A stretch of 64,000 bases of DNA, taken from WHSO01 sp963732875 (GTDB lineage Bacteria; Pseudomonadota; Alphaproteobacteria; SMXQ01). The notes under the pieces were generated by a model, which made no database searches, was not told the origin of the DNA, and saw only the letters and a program-made list of their open reading frames with translations. Position numbers and translations under genes: made by a program. Positions 48,101 to 55,397 of the stretch are shown here, one piece after another (within the stretch, counting starts at the first letter, position 1; each line of letters opens with the position of its first letter). The stretch covers positions 1,364,001-1,428,000 of the forward strand of contig CAVTBD010000002.1 of NCBI GenBank assembly GCA_963732875.1, given 5' to 3'.

Positions 48101-50680
48101 GGTGGGAATCACGATCGTCGACAGGACGAAGACGGTCCAGAGTACCGCAGCATCGAACGGCAATGCCCATCCGACCAGCAAGGCGAGAACGACTGCCGGC
48201 GCGGATAGCGTCCGCCGCAGATTGTCGATCATCTTCCAGCGGCCTATCATCGGCATGCCGCCACGCGCAATCCCGCGGGCGCCAGTGTATGCAAGGCCGA
48301 TGATCCACGGGACGAGCTGCCAGTCGCCTCTCGCCCAGCGGTGGTGGCGCAGGGCGGCAACGTCGTAACGAGCGGGGAACTCCTCGACGACTTCGACATC
48401 GGTGGCAAGTCCGGTGCGGGCGAAGACGCCCTCAAATAGATCGTGGCTCAGGAGGGTCGAGTCCGGGACCCGGCCGGCGAGAGCAGCCTCGAACACATCA
48501 ATGTCGTAAATGCCTTTGCCGGTATAGGAGCCTTCGCCGAACAAATCCTGGTACACGTCGGAAACAGCGGCGGCGTAGGGGTCAATACCGCCCATGCTCG
48601 AGAAGACGCGCTGGAAGAGCGAGCCCTCGCGGCCGACGGGCAGCGACGGCGTGACGCGCGGTTGCATCACGGCATAGCCTTCCGTAACCCTACCGGCCAC
48701 GGCATCGAAGCGGGGCCGATTGAGCGGATGCGCCATCTTCCCGATCAGCCGGCGAACCGTGTCGCGCGGCAGCTTCGTATCGGCGTCGAGCGTGATGACA
48801 TAGCGGACATCCCCGGGCACGGCGGGCGGCTGCCCATTTACGCTCAGGAACGTGGTGTCGGCGGCGCCACGCAGGAGCCGGTTCAATTCGTGCAGCTTGC
48901 CACGCTTACGCTCCCAGCCAATCCACCGCCCTTCGCCTTCGTTCCAGACCCGTCTGCGATGGAGCAGAAGGAAGCGGTCGCCGCCGGGCGCCAAGCCATG
49001 GCGCCGGTTGAGTCGAGCGATCCCCTCCGCCGCAACCGCGAGGAGAGCCCCGTCATCTTCGGCGTGCTCTGTCGCAGCATCGGTCCAATCGGAAAGCAGC
49101 GCAAAATGGACATCGCCTCCCAAACTCGCGAGGTGATGAATTTCCAGACGCTCAATCTGCTCTTCAATCGTCTCTTGGTTGGTGAGTAGCGTTGGCACGG
49201 CGACAAGCGTGCGCAACTGCGAAGGAATACCATTGCGAAGTTCCAACGCGGGCAGAAGCGTCGCGCCCAGGCCTTTCGTTACGCAGCGATTCACGAGCGC
49301 GACCGCCGCATCGATAGCGGGGATCGCACCCAGAGCGCCGAGTAAAGTCAGCCATACCCCGCCAAGTCCCGCTGCGGCCAAGGCAAACAGTGGTAGCGCG
49401 AGGAGAGCTCCGGCAAGCACGGTGATGGCGCTCCCATAGCCCCCAATACCAAGTGCTTGGATCAAGCGTCCGAGCCAAGTACTCAGTGGCGGCTTGAATC
49501 CGACCGCTGCTTCGAATGCGTAGCGCCCCCCGGCGAGGAGGTGATAACCCGGATCGCCCCGGCGGTCGTCCTCCGCACACGCGTCCTCAGTCACATCTCG
49601 CTTCGACGCGAGAACGGCTCTGTGCGCTATGTCGAGCTCCGGGCGGTTCGACCCACGCGCCAGATCCTCGATAGCACTGCGATACAGGTTGCGCGTTGGA
49701 AAATCCATATCTCGAAAGCTGTCGCCGGCCGCAAGCACTCTATCGACGAGGCTGATACGCTCGAACAGCTCCGTCCAATCTACTTCGGAGATGAGGCGCA
49801 GGCTCGTGATGATGTTGCGCACCGTGACGGTCGCGGCGCCCTGCTTCTGATGTTCTTCGCGCACGGCCGCGTCAGCCGTCGTTCCCTGCCCCGCCAAGGA
49901 CTCGTCAAGCCATCTCAGCGCCGGAATAATATTAGAGTCATGGCCGTGCAGTCTGTGCAGTAGTTGGACTGCCAGCGCCCCCGGTACCGGCGCGTGTACA
50001 TGACCCGCAAGCACCACCGCAACCGGTTCGGCAATACGCCTGCCAACACCCAACAATCGGTCGGCGAGACTGTCCGCCTCCGCACGTGCAATGCTACTGT
50101 GCACGATCCGCGCGGCGATGCGCCTAAGGTTCTCGACAAGTACGATCCGCAATGTGATCGCAACCGCCCAGAGTTCGCCGATCGTCAGAGGCTGGACCTC
50201 CTGGTAGGCCCCTACGTAGCGGCACAACATCTCGGAGTCGAAGCGGCTGTCCGTGTGAGCGACGAAGGCCCATGCCACGCCAAGCACGCGTGGATATCCC
50301 GCGAACGGCCCGTCGGCGAGCTTGGGGAGTTGCCAGTAGTAGCCGGGCGGCAAATCGGAGCGAATTTCGCGAATCTGTCTCTCGACTAGATGATAGTTGT
50401 CGATCAACCATTCCGCCGCCGGCGTGATCGCGTGTCCCTCGTCGATCGCTTTGGCAATAGCGTGATGGGCATTGAGCAGGATCGCGGCGTTGTCGACGAG
50501 CCGCCCCAATAGCGGACGGCCCTTGGCCGGCTTCGGCGTCACCAACTGCGCAAAGGCAAGGCTCCGCGCATGTTCCTCTAGGCGCTCGATGCTGAAAAGC
50601 TCTTCGCGAATGGTCTCTTCATTATCCCACGGTGACGCCGATGGCGCGTGCCCGGCGGCAAAACGGATGAGTGGTGTCAA
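42116..50680 (-). CDS. ndvB: Cyclic beta-1,2-glucan synthase (NdvB/ChvB/Cgs)
   Basis: 2,854 residues, close to Agrobacterium ChvB and Brucella Cgs (about 2,830-2,870). The N-terminal GT84 part has the DxD motif in YVITLDADTKLP near residue 630 and the substrate motif LRHHRWARGDWQL. Several membrane helices follow (for example VVLALLVGWALPFDAAVLWT). The C-terminal half holds two carbohydrate-phosphorylase-type regions, with the GH94 catalytic segment GTGDWNDGMNRVGE near residue 2,533. One protein initiates, elongates, sets the length and cyclises the glucan, which is exported to the periplasm for osmotic adaptation and host interaction. No ndvA/cgt exporter is in the window. It lies in IS-flanked, lower-GC DNA. 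Confidence 0.96.
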   Translation of the reverse strand: MTPLIRFAAGHAPSASPWDNEETIREELFSIERLEEHARSLAFAQLVTPKPAKGRPLLGRLVDNAAILLNAHHAIAKAIDEGHAITPAAEWLIDNYHLVERQIREIRSDLPPGYYWQLPKLADGPFAGYPRVLGVAWAFVAHTDSRFDSEMLCRYVGAYQEVQPLTIGELWAVAITLRIVLVENLRRIAARIVHSSIARAEADSLADRLLGVGRRIAEPVAVVLAGHVHAPVPGALAVQLLHRLHGHDSNIIPALRWLDESLAGQGTTADAAVREEHQKQGAATVTVRNIITSLRLISEVDWTELFERISLVDRVLAAGDSFRDMDFPTRNLYRSAIEDLARGSNRPELDIAHRAVLASKRDVTEDACAEDDRRGDPGYHLLAGGRYAFEAAVGFKPPLSTWLGRLIQALGIGGYGSAITVLAGALLALPLFALAAAGLGGVWLTLLGALGAIPAIDAAVALVNRCVTKGLGATLLPALELRNGIPSQLRTLVAVPTLLTNQETIEEQIERLEIHHLASLGGDVHFALLSDWTDAATEHAEDDGALLAVAAEGIARLNRRHGLAPGGDRFLLLHRRRVWNEGEGRWIGWERKRGKLHELNRLLRGAADTTFLSVNGQPPAVPGDVRYVITLDADTKLPRDTVRRLIGKMAHPLNRPRFDAVAGRVTEGYAVMQPRVTPSLPVGREGSLFQRVFSSMGGIDPYAAAVSDVYQDLFGEGSYTGKGIYDIDVFEAALAGRVPDSTLLSHDLFEGVFARTGLATDVEVVEEFPARYDVAALRHHRWARGDWQLVPWIIGLAYTGARGIARGGMPMIGRWKMIDNLRRTLSAPAVVLALLVGWALPFDAAVLWTVFVLSTIVIPTLIPVIGAIVPRRPGITLRSHLSALGRDTRLALTQSALLIIFLAHQSWLMGDAIGRTLVRLLVTRRHLLEWVPAAQATIGRRLDFFGFYRRMAGGVIIGVVAAVVAWLLGHEIWPVAMPFAALWIASPAVARWVSLSPRIAGRLPVSDSDALALRLIARRTWRFFEIFVTPADHMLPPDNFQEDPAPMLAHRTSPTNLGLYLLSVVCARDFGWIGTIEAIERLEATLATMSSLARFRGHFYNWYDTQDLRPLEPRYVSSVDSGNLAGHLIALANACREWRGLPLANARRLAGIGDALDLARDEADRLRDGRRTQTVTWHQFDDTYTLLAAGVRQGATDGKDIAERLAGLSVQAETITDIARAIAIERDDDTGADMRFWADAIRLSVETHRRDLGQSAAAATVMQRRLTDLEETARATALAMEFGFLFDRERKLLSIGYRAPEGTLDPSCYDLLASEARLTSFFAIAKGDIPVRHWFHLGRAVTAVAHGAALISWSGSMFEYLMPSLVMRAPVGSLIERTSRLIVRRQIDYGAKLSLPWGISESTYNARDLEFTYQYSNFGIPGLGLKRGLGENAVVAPYATALATMVDPHAAARNFDRLADAGACGRYGFYDALDYTPIRLPEGGESPAIVRNFMAHHQGMTIIAIADALLDGVMRQRFHAEPIVQATELLLQERTPRDVAIIRPWAAEAKSAAKIRDTGAPGGRHFATAHDATPATHLLSNGRYAVMLTAAGSGYSRWQDLSVTRWREDVTCDNWGSYVFLRDVISGDVWSAGLQPSSAEPDDYAVTFDEGRAEFVRHDGTLNTTMEVLVSAEDDGEVRRVSISNSGSNVREIDVTSYAELVLASQAADIAHPAFSKLFVETEYLPAVGAILATRRRRGPNEPDIWAAHLAVVDGEAVGKPEVETDRARFLGRGCGVQKPIAVIDGRPLSNTVGTVLDPVFALRHRVRVAPGAIVRIAFWTLVAPSREAILDLIDKHRDITAFERAATLAWTQAQVQLHHLGIDAGEAGLFQRLAGHLLYTAPTLRPSSDTIRRDSGEQPKLWTQGISGDLPIVLLRITNTEDLNIAHQLLQAHEYWGMKQLAVDLVILNERGASYAQDLQVALETLLRESQSRPQVGVKGPPGSIFILRADLISAEIRALLASVARVVLVAERGRLSDQLDRVQETGAYVRSTSMRALSNPQPPSAPPSPDLEFFNGLGGFADGGREYVAILGPGQSTPAPWINIIANPAFGFQVATEGGGFTWSINSRDNQLTPWSNDPVSDRSGEAFYLRDDDTGELWSPTALPIRDEAGTYIVHHGRGYSRFRYAAHGIATNLLQYTPIDDPIKISRLEIRNTSNRTRHLSVTAYAEWVLGPSRTASVPFVTTEIDSDTGAMFARNPWNSAFGSRIAFADLGGRQTDWTGDRREFIGRNGTLASPAALADATPFSNNVGAGLDPCGALRTTVQLPPNGTVELVFFLGEAASAETARDLIVRYRRADLDAVRSEVSDYWDNVLGAIQVKTPDRSMDIMLNGWLLYQTLACRAWARSALYQASGAYGFRDQLQDGMALANVRPAMTREHLLRAAARQFIEGDVQHWWLPHSGQGVRTRISDDRAWLAYAAAHYVHATGDAAVLDELVPFLEGQSLEAGEHDSFFEPTVSDESANLFEHCARGLDQSLAVGGHGLPLIGTGDWNDGMNRVGERGQGESVWLGWLLHTTLTAFATLADARHETTRATTWRAHAMALQASLEREAWDGDWYRRAWYDDGTPLGSATSDECRIDSIAQSWAVISGVANTERAARAMAAVDRELIRSKDGLALLFAPPFDKTTLDPGYIKGYPPGVRENGGQYTHAAVWSVMAFAALGQGDKAAGLFSLLNPINHARTRADVYRYKVEPYVVAADVYATPPHVGRGGWTWYTGSAGWMQRAGVESILGLRLQGEVLHLDPCIPRGWAGFEIMLRHGTARYNIRVENPDGVGRGIAFAAIDGETLLEQPLQLRLADDGAKHRLQVRLG

Positions 50681-50812
50681 ATGGACCTTTCTGCCGCGCG
50701 CTGTGAGCGCGTTAAGCCAATAAGCTCAGATGCAAACGGCGCAATGAGGTACTCATCGGCCTCGATGGATTCTGTCCGCACGTTAACACATATATGAGCC
50801 GGCACCTTCCCG

Positions 50813-51172
50813 TTATTGCCGTAGCTGATCGTGGTTGTCGTGATGGTAGCGTTTGACGGTCGCGTCCTTGATGGTGCGGTTCATTCGCTCGGCCTGGCCA
50901 TTGGTCCAGGGATGGTTCGGCTTCGTGAGCCGGTGTTCGATGTTATGTGCGCGGCAGATCTGATCGAAGCGATGAACCCGATACCGCCCTGTCCAGCCAT
51001 CTCTGTTTCGGGGCAGATCGGCAAACTGGATGCCGTTGTCGGTGAGGATCGTATGGAGTTTGTAGGGAACGGCTTCGAGCAGGGCCTCGAGAAACGCCAC
51101 GGCCGTGGGTCGATTGGCCCTTTCGTGCAACTGCACGGAGGCCGCCACGAACGCGACACTGTCGTCCGGCAA
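50813..51172 (-). pseudogene. IS481-type transposase fragment (integrase core)
   Basis: 119 codons of a DDE transposase core: VPYKLHTILTDNGIQFADLP carries the second catalytic Asp, and NIEHRLTKPNHPWTNGQAER (the third acidic residue) with MNRTIKDATVKRYHHD complete the match. Both ends are missing: there is no N-terminal helix-turn-helix, and it stops before the usual end. It borders the 5' side of the glucan synthase gene. Confidence 0.8.
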
Positions 51173-51324
51173 GCCACGCAGGAAACGCGCTCTGCGCCGA
51201 ATCGCTCCCCCCTCTAGCCCGGTTCCGGTACTGGCTCAGTTTAAAATCCCGCCCCCCCTTTGACGCCCTATCGAAACCGTGACCGGCTTCCTATATGCTT
51301 AGCGGAAAGCATTGGGAGAATCGC

Positions 51325-51534
51325 ATGACTTTTGAAATTGGCGACGAGGCGCTAGAAGCGCGGCTCACTCAGATAAAGGTGCGACTCCAGTGGATATCGG
51401 ACCTAGAGGCTGAATCTGCTAAGGTTGGAGGGTTGGCGGCTCAAGGTATGTTCTTGGACGAAGGAGATCTGCTCGCACGCGAAACGGATATGATTCTCGA
51501 CATTCAGAGTGCCAGAAATGCCAAGAAGCCCTGA
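51325..51534 (+). CDS. Hypothetical 69-residue protein
   Basis: The ATG at 51325 has GGGAG nine bases upstream and starts MTFEIGDEALEARLTQIKVR. The protein is acidic and helical (DEGDLLARETDMILDIQSA) without membrane segment. It lies between two transposase fragments; function unknown. Confidence 0.4.
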   Translation: MTFEIGDEALEARLTQIKVRLQWISDLEAESAKVGGLAAQGMFLDEGDLLARETDMILDIQSARNAKKP

Positions 51535-51593
51535 AGGCGAGAAGCGCCGCGGTGACGTGATCGGCAATAGTATCGTCCCCCAGCCCGCGAGAC

Positions 51594-51742
51594 ATGCGCA
51601 AGAGGATGGACGGGCTGGCCCGGCTGGTGCATGAGGTGCTTCGGCAGGATCCGTTCACGGGCCATCTGTTCGTGTTCCGCGGTCGCAAGGCCACCCTGAT
51701 CAAAATCGTGTTCTGGGACGGCAATGGCCTGTGCCTGTTGCG
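51594..51742 (+). pseudogene. Second IS66 TnpB fragment
   Basis: Reads MRKRMDGLARLVHEVLRQDP then FTGHLFVFRGRKATLIK and DGNGLCLL, matching residues of the tnpB core at 38530-38700 with several differences. Both ends are lost. The two IS66 remnants bracket the tenA-ndvB cargo, in the same orientation and about 13 kb apart. Confidence 0.75.
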
Positions 51743-51841
51743 CTCACGCTGACAACATCCGTGATTATGCGCGAGCATGGTCCAGAGACGTTCGAGCGTC
51801 TCCGCCGGGATGCGGCGCCAGATTGGCGCCTGGGGTCCGGC

Positions 51842-52171
51842 TCACGCCGCGTGCGGTTCGACCTCCTTCTCAATCCGCCGGCGTGAAGTATCTTTCGCGA
51901 CTTCCAGGTCGTAATGCGCCTGCAGGTTGATCCAGAACTCAGGGCTGGTGGCGAAGTACCGGGCGAGCCGGAGCGCCGTGTCGGCGGTGATGGCCCGGCG
52001 GCCGCGGACAATATCGTTGACGCGGGAGCGGGGCACCTTGATCGCGTTAGCGAGCGCGTAGACGCTAATGCCCATCGGCTCGAGAAAATCCTCACGCAGG
52101 ATCTCGCCGGGATGAGATGGCGGGACGCGCTTCCCCGTTGTCACCTCTTTGAGGTCGAACTCGTCCCACAT
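51842..52171 (-). CDS. higA: HigA-family antitoxin
   Basis: 109 residues. The HigA core VPPSHPGEILREDFLEPMGI, then SVYALANAIKVPRSRVNDIV, RGRRAITADTALRLARYF and SPEFWINLQAHYDLEVA, is complete. A 20-residue N-terminal extension is unusual. It follows the toxin gene by 29 bases in the same direction. With the toxin frame broken, this antitoxin may be an orphan repressor. Confidence 0.88.
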   Translation of the reverse strand: MWDEFDLKEVTTGKRVPPSHPGEILREDFLEPMGISVYALANAIKVPRSRVNDIVRGRRAITADTALRLARYFATSPEFWINLQAHYDLEVAKDTSRRRIEKEVEPHAA

Positions 52172-52200
52172 CCAAATCTTCGCGCCTGATAGTCATGGCC

Positions 52201-52489
52201 TTATCCCTTATGGTAATCGACGATCTCCACATCCTGGACCTCGTCATCGCGCCATACGAAGCAGATCCGCCATTGGTCATTGATGCGGATGCTGTGTTGT
52301 CCGGACCTCGCGCCGCTCAAGGCTTCGAGGCGGTTGCCTGGCGGGACGCGGAGATCACCCAGATGCTTCGCCGCATTGAGCGCCTGGAGCTTCGCCCGAG
52401 CGCGGCGCTGAATTCTGGTGAGGCAAACCTCGGACCGCATGGCCGGCAAACAATGCCGCCGTGCGCTTGTCGGCGAAGCTTTTGATCAC
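52201..52489 (-). pseudogene. higB: HigB toxin, frameshifted
   Basis: Starting at GTG (52489) the frame gives VIKSFADKRTAALFAGHAVR then GLPHQ. A second frame supplies IQRRARAKLQALNAAKHLGD to the C-terminal IRINDQWRICFVWRDDEV and VDYHKG, the HigB ending. They join if one A is dropped at about 52410-52412 (GAATT). The repaired protein has the normal length of about 95 residues. An inactive toxin with an intact antitoxin is a viable state, so a real mutation is possible, but see the window-wide homopolymer pattern. Confidence 0.8.
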
Positions 52490-52497
52490 GGGAAGCA

Positions 52498-52526
52498 AGC
52501 GTACCGGGCGGCGGTACGCTCGTCAA
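52498..52526 (-). promoter_or_regulatory. Promoter and operator of higBA pair 2
   Basis: On the minus strand TTGACG (52526-52521) and TACGCT (52503-52498) are 17 bases apart. The inverted repeat AGCGTACC-N7-GGTACGCT fills the spacer and covers the -10. The -10 box ends only 8 bases before the GTG start, so the transcript should begin within a few bases of the start codon. Confidence 0.6.
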
Positions 52527-52552
52527 GAAAAGACGTACCGCTTTCCGCTACG

Positions 52553-53947
52553 TCAGACAGCAAAAGAGCCGTGGTCTTGTCCGACCCATTGCGATCCCGG
52601 GTCCTTGCTGGACCGACCAGCGTTGGATTGGCCAGACGTCTTGTTAGCCCCACCGCAGCCAGCAATTCCCTGGGCCAACGAAGTTCGCATGAATACGACA
52701 GTGAACAGCGCGGCCAAGGCGAACCCGGCCTGCCACCAGACCTGCCATGCGCCGAATGTTCCGTTGAGGACGGCAAACCCCGTGACTAGCTCGCCCGCCA
52801 CAAATGCCGAAGCAGCCCGTCCGCTGATCGAAAGCGGCACGGAGAACAGCACCCAGACAAATGCCGCAGCCAGGCTGGCGCCGCCCACGCCGAGCTCGAG
52901 CCAGACCTGCAAAGGCACGTTGTGGGTATGGAGCGAAATCTGGTCACCGGTGTGAACGGGATTCGTGGAAAGCACGACCTGCTTATGGCCGCCGGGAACC
53001 GAGCGCGCGGTGTCCGCACCAAACCCGAGCAACGGATGCTCTACGACCTGTCCCGACGAGAACCTCCAGATATAGAGCCGGTGAAGCACCGAGACGTTCA
53101 CATGGTTCACCATGCCGTCGAGATCGAGTATGGGGAGAACGGCCTGGGCCAGAAATGGTGTCGCGAATATCCATAACGTCGCCGCCACTCTCAGGAGATG
53201 CAGCACGGGACGGCGCCAGAGAGCCACCAGGGCACAGGCGACACCCCCCGCAAGAAACGACAGGAGCACCGTCCAGTCTTCGACGAGCCAGATGGATGCG
53301 AACACAGCCCCGGCGAGCAGCCCTGCCCACTTGCGGTGGCCGAATGTTGCGAGCCCGACCATCGCAGGCCACGCCAGGACCGCCATGACGGAGACGCCCC
53401 GCTTGAACGGCACCCAGGGGGAATATCCGGCCGCTTCCGGATGATGACCCAGAAAATGCATCAGCGGGGTGCCCGTGAACCGTTCGACGAACAGAAACGG
53501 GAGCGCGAGCGCGAATCCCGCCGCAAGCGCAAGAGCCAGGGCACGGCCTTCGTCGCGCGTGGGTTTGGGCGCCGCGCCGACCAGAAAGACGATGCTGCCC
53601 AGCACGGCGGCAAGATCCGGCAGGCGTCTTACACTTCGTCCGACATCGATGGACCAGAGGCTACTGAGCGCGCACCAGGCGAGGAACAAGACGAACAAGC
53701 CGATGATCCACGGGTTCCGGTTCGCCAGGAATGCGCCGCGCCGAAGCGACAAGCCCGCGAGACCCAGCGCGACCGCCAGCGCCAGCCAGGTGAGCCCGAG
53801 CGGGAAATAGATCGACCCCAGCGGCATCACCGCGGCGGCCGCACACAGGGCCTTCATTTCCGGGGAGAGCGCCCTAAAAATTCCGGGCTGGCTGGCACCA
53901 GTCGCGGTCACTCTCTCCGCTTGCGCGTCGGTCCTCGGTTCGCCCAT
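52553..53947 (-). CDS. O-antigen ligase / polymerase family membrane protein
   Basis: 464 residues with about ten hydrophobic segments. The Wzy_C/WaaL-type signature appears in the large loop: LHRLYIWRFSSGQVVEHPLL followed by GFGADTARS and ISLHTHNVPLQVWLELG, whose His-containing THNVPLQ is the conserved catalytic-type motif. Such proteins join O-antigen or other polysaccharide chains to lipid A core, or polymerise repeat units. No glycosyltransferase or wzx gene adjoins it, so the acceptor is unclear. It supports an envelope theme for the island. The C-terminal 35 residues are polar and atypical. Confidence 0.83.
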   Translation of the reverse strand: MGEPRTDAQAERVTATGASQPGIFRALSPEMKALCAAAAVMPLGSIYFPLGLTWLALAVALGLAGLSLRRGAFLANRNPWIIGLFVLFLAWCALSSLWSIDVGRSVRRLPDLAAVLGSIVFLVGAAPKPTRDEGRALALALAAGFALALPFLFVERFTGTPLMHFLGHHPEAAGYSPWVPFKRGVSVMAVLAWPAMVGLATFGHRKWAGLLAGAVFASIWLVEDWTVLLSFLAGGVACALVALWRRPVLHLLRVAATLWIFATPFLAQAVLPILDLDGMVNHVNVSVLHRLYIWRFSSGQVVEHPLLGFGADTARSVPGGHKQVVLSTNPVHTGDQISLHTHNVPLQVWLELGVGGASLAAAFVWVLFSVPLSISGRAASAFVAGELVTGFAVLNGTFGAWQVWWQAGFALAALFTVVFMRTSLAQGIAGCGGANKTSGQSNAGRSSKDPGSQWVGQDHGSFAV

Positions 53948-54260
53948 GAAAACAGCCTCTCGAAATCTCTAGCCGGCGCGACCATACCCCCTCCTCCCGA
54001 TCACCGGAAGAGCGTGCGCACCGGCTCTCGCTGCACTACCGGCGGGTTGCCGGGGGCGCGACAAGATCGAGATTCCCTGGCAGCAGTGAAATTTACAGTG
54101 AATTACGCCAAAGGCATGCCAATCGGCACCGGAGAGTCCGAATATCAGCAATTATTCTCAACAGCTAACCGGTAAATTCCCCAGGTTCGGGGCAGGGAAT
54201 TTCTCGTCACTTGCAGCTGATCTCGCCCTCAGAGAACCGCTCGTTCTGGGTTCTCGAGTT
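53948..54260. other. Intergenic, no gene seen; island-edge motif
   Basis: 313 bases between the ligase-like gene and an XRE gene. I see no coding frame. At about 54166-54200 lies TTCCCCAGG...GGCAGGGAATTT, related to the palindromic CAGGGAAT motifs at 37.7 kb. Confidence 0.4.
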
Positions 54261-54515
54261 TCAGGGCGCCGATCGGTGCATCGCCCGGGCCACCACATGA
54301 ACTATCGCAGCCGGATCGATCCCGAGTGAGCGCGAGATCTGGACGAGTTCCACCACGTCAAGCCGGCGCTCACCGCCTTCATATTTGGCGACGAAGGACT
54401 GTGGCCGACCGAGCCGTTCAGCCAAGGCCCGCTGGGTTAATCCGGCTTTTCTACGGGCCTCTGCCAACCGCTCAATAAGGGTCGCTTGCCCCACCGAATA
54501 CAAGGACTTTCGCAT
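54261..54515 (-). CDS. XRE-family transcriptional regulator
   Basis: 84 residues from MRKSLYSVGQATLIERLAEA. The helix-turn-helix ARRKAGLTQRALAERLGRPQ followed by SFVAKYEGGERRLDVVEL and VQISRSLGIDPA is complete. It is a stand-alone single-domain regulator, similar to small phage-type or restriction-controller repressors. Just upstream lies an inverted pair ATTGGAATAATCCCAAAACG near 54561-54580, a possible binding site. It diverges from a small secreted-protein gene. Confidence 0.85.
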   Translation of the reverse strand: MRKSLYSVGQATLIERLAEARRKAGLTQRALAERLGRPQSFVAKYEGGERRLDVVELVQISRSLGIDPAAIVHVVARAMHRSAP

Positions 54516-54615
54516 GCTGATGCACCGGGTTGATCCCAAGCGCAATCAGAGCTAATCCTATATTGGAATAATCCCAAAACGGGATTATCACGAGCCGGGG
54601 TTCGGAGGGATGGCG

Positions 54616-54963
54616 ATGAGACAGGCGATAGCGGGGGTGGGGCTGATACTGCTCACTGCGGGCGCCGTTCAGGCGGATGAATACAAAACCGGGCCCGGCG
54701 CGTGGGCCTGTGAAACTGCGAGTGGCGCGGAGAGTTATCCTCACGTGCTGAGCAGCGCACCTATGGGGCGCGAGCGGGAGATGCTTGCCGCGATCGGCTG
54801 CACCTATGTGCCCGCGGGAATGGATATTGTGTTCGTCCAGCGCATATCACCGGGCGTCTGCTACGCGCTGCTTGCGCCCGAGGGCAAAAAGCCGATCCCG
54901 GTCTATGTGTCCAGGTGGGGGTTCGTCGACAAATACACGGGAAAGTCCGTCGACCCGTTCTGA
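54616..54963 (+). CDS. Small secreted protein of unknown function
   Basis: 115 residues; the ATG at 54616 is best spaced from GGAGG (the ATG at 54610 is too close). The signal peptide is MRQAIAGVGLILLTAGAVQA, and the mature protein begins DEYKTGPGAWACETASGAES. Three cysteines and a tryptophan near the C-terminus (YVSRWGFVDKYTGKSVDPF) suggest a small disulfide-bonded exported domain. The gene sits between a regulator and the phage-type cassette. Confidence 0.6.
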   Translation: MRQAIAGVGLILLTAGAVQADEYKTGPGAWACETASGAESYPHVLSSAPMGREREMLAAIGCTYVPAGMDIVFVQRISPGVCYALLAPEGKKPIPVYVSRWGFVDKYTGKSVDPF

Positions 54964-55216
54964 TCCGGGCCATCATCGTCCCCTAGAATTGCTGATCCTC
55001 CCCGATTAGCAGAGCGCTGATGTCTTCTGCGCGGATGTTTCCAACCAGTGAGACGGAGATGACGCGCGTCTGCGCGGTGCCATCGCAAAATTTTTTTTGA
55101 CAAGAAAATGTGTCCGTACTGAATGGAATTTTTCGATTTAATATGAGACCGATTTGGCGCTGCAGAGCGGTATCGCGAACCTGTTGAATTATAAGGAGGT
55201 CTGCTTGCCTCCCGTG

Positions 55217-55319
55217 TCACAGGCGTCATACAGGCAAGGTGATTTGTCTGTATGACGCCTGTGATACGTCATGCGTATCACGCCTGTGAAACAAAAGCCG
55301 TGTATCACAGATGTGATAC
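55217..55319. repeat. Array of three abutting inverted repeats
   Basis: IR1: TCACAGGCGTCATACAG (55217-55233) with its perfect complement at 55248-55264. IR2: GTGATACG (55261-55268) with CGTATCAC (55274-55281), sharing GTGA with IR1. IR3: GTATCAC (55302-55308) with GTGATAC (55313-55319). The half-site GTGATAC occurs four times. The array ends 78 bases before the methyltransferase start, in otherwise AT-rich DNA. It fits a multi-site operator, a partition-type centromere or a packaging site. The rest of 54964-55397 has no gene. Confidence 0.8.
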
Positions 55320-55397
55320 TAAGTGATTGATATTAAAAACATTTTGACGTTTTAAAAAAATCGGCGTAAGGGCGATAGGATAACCCGGAGTTCCCCG

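Noticed and set aside
55248..55264. IR1 of the repeat array as a simple transcription terminator.
   Set aside because: No T-tract follows on either strand, and the same half-sites recur in IR2 and IR3, which a terminator would not need.
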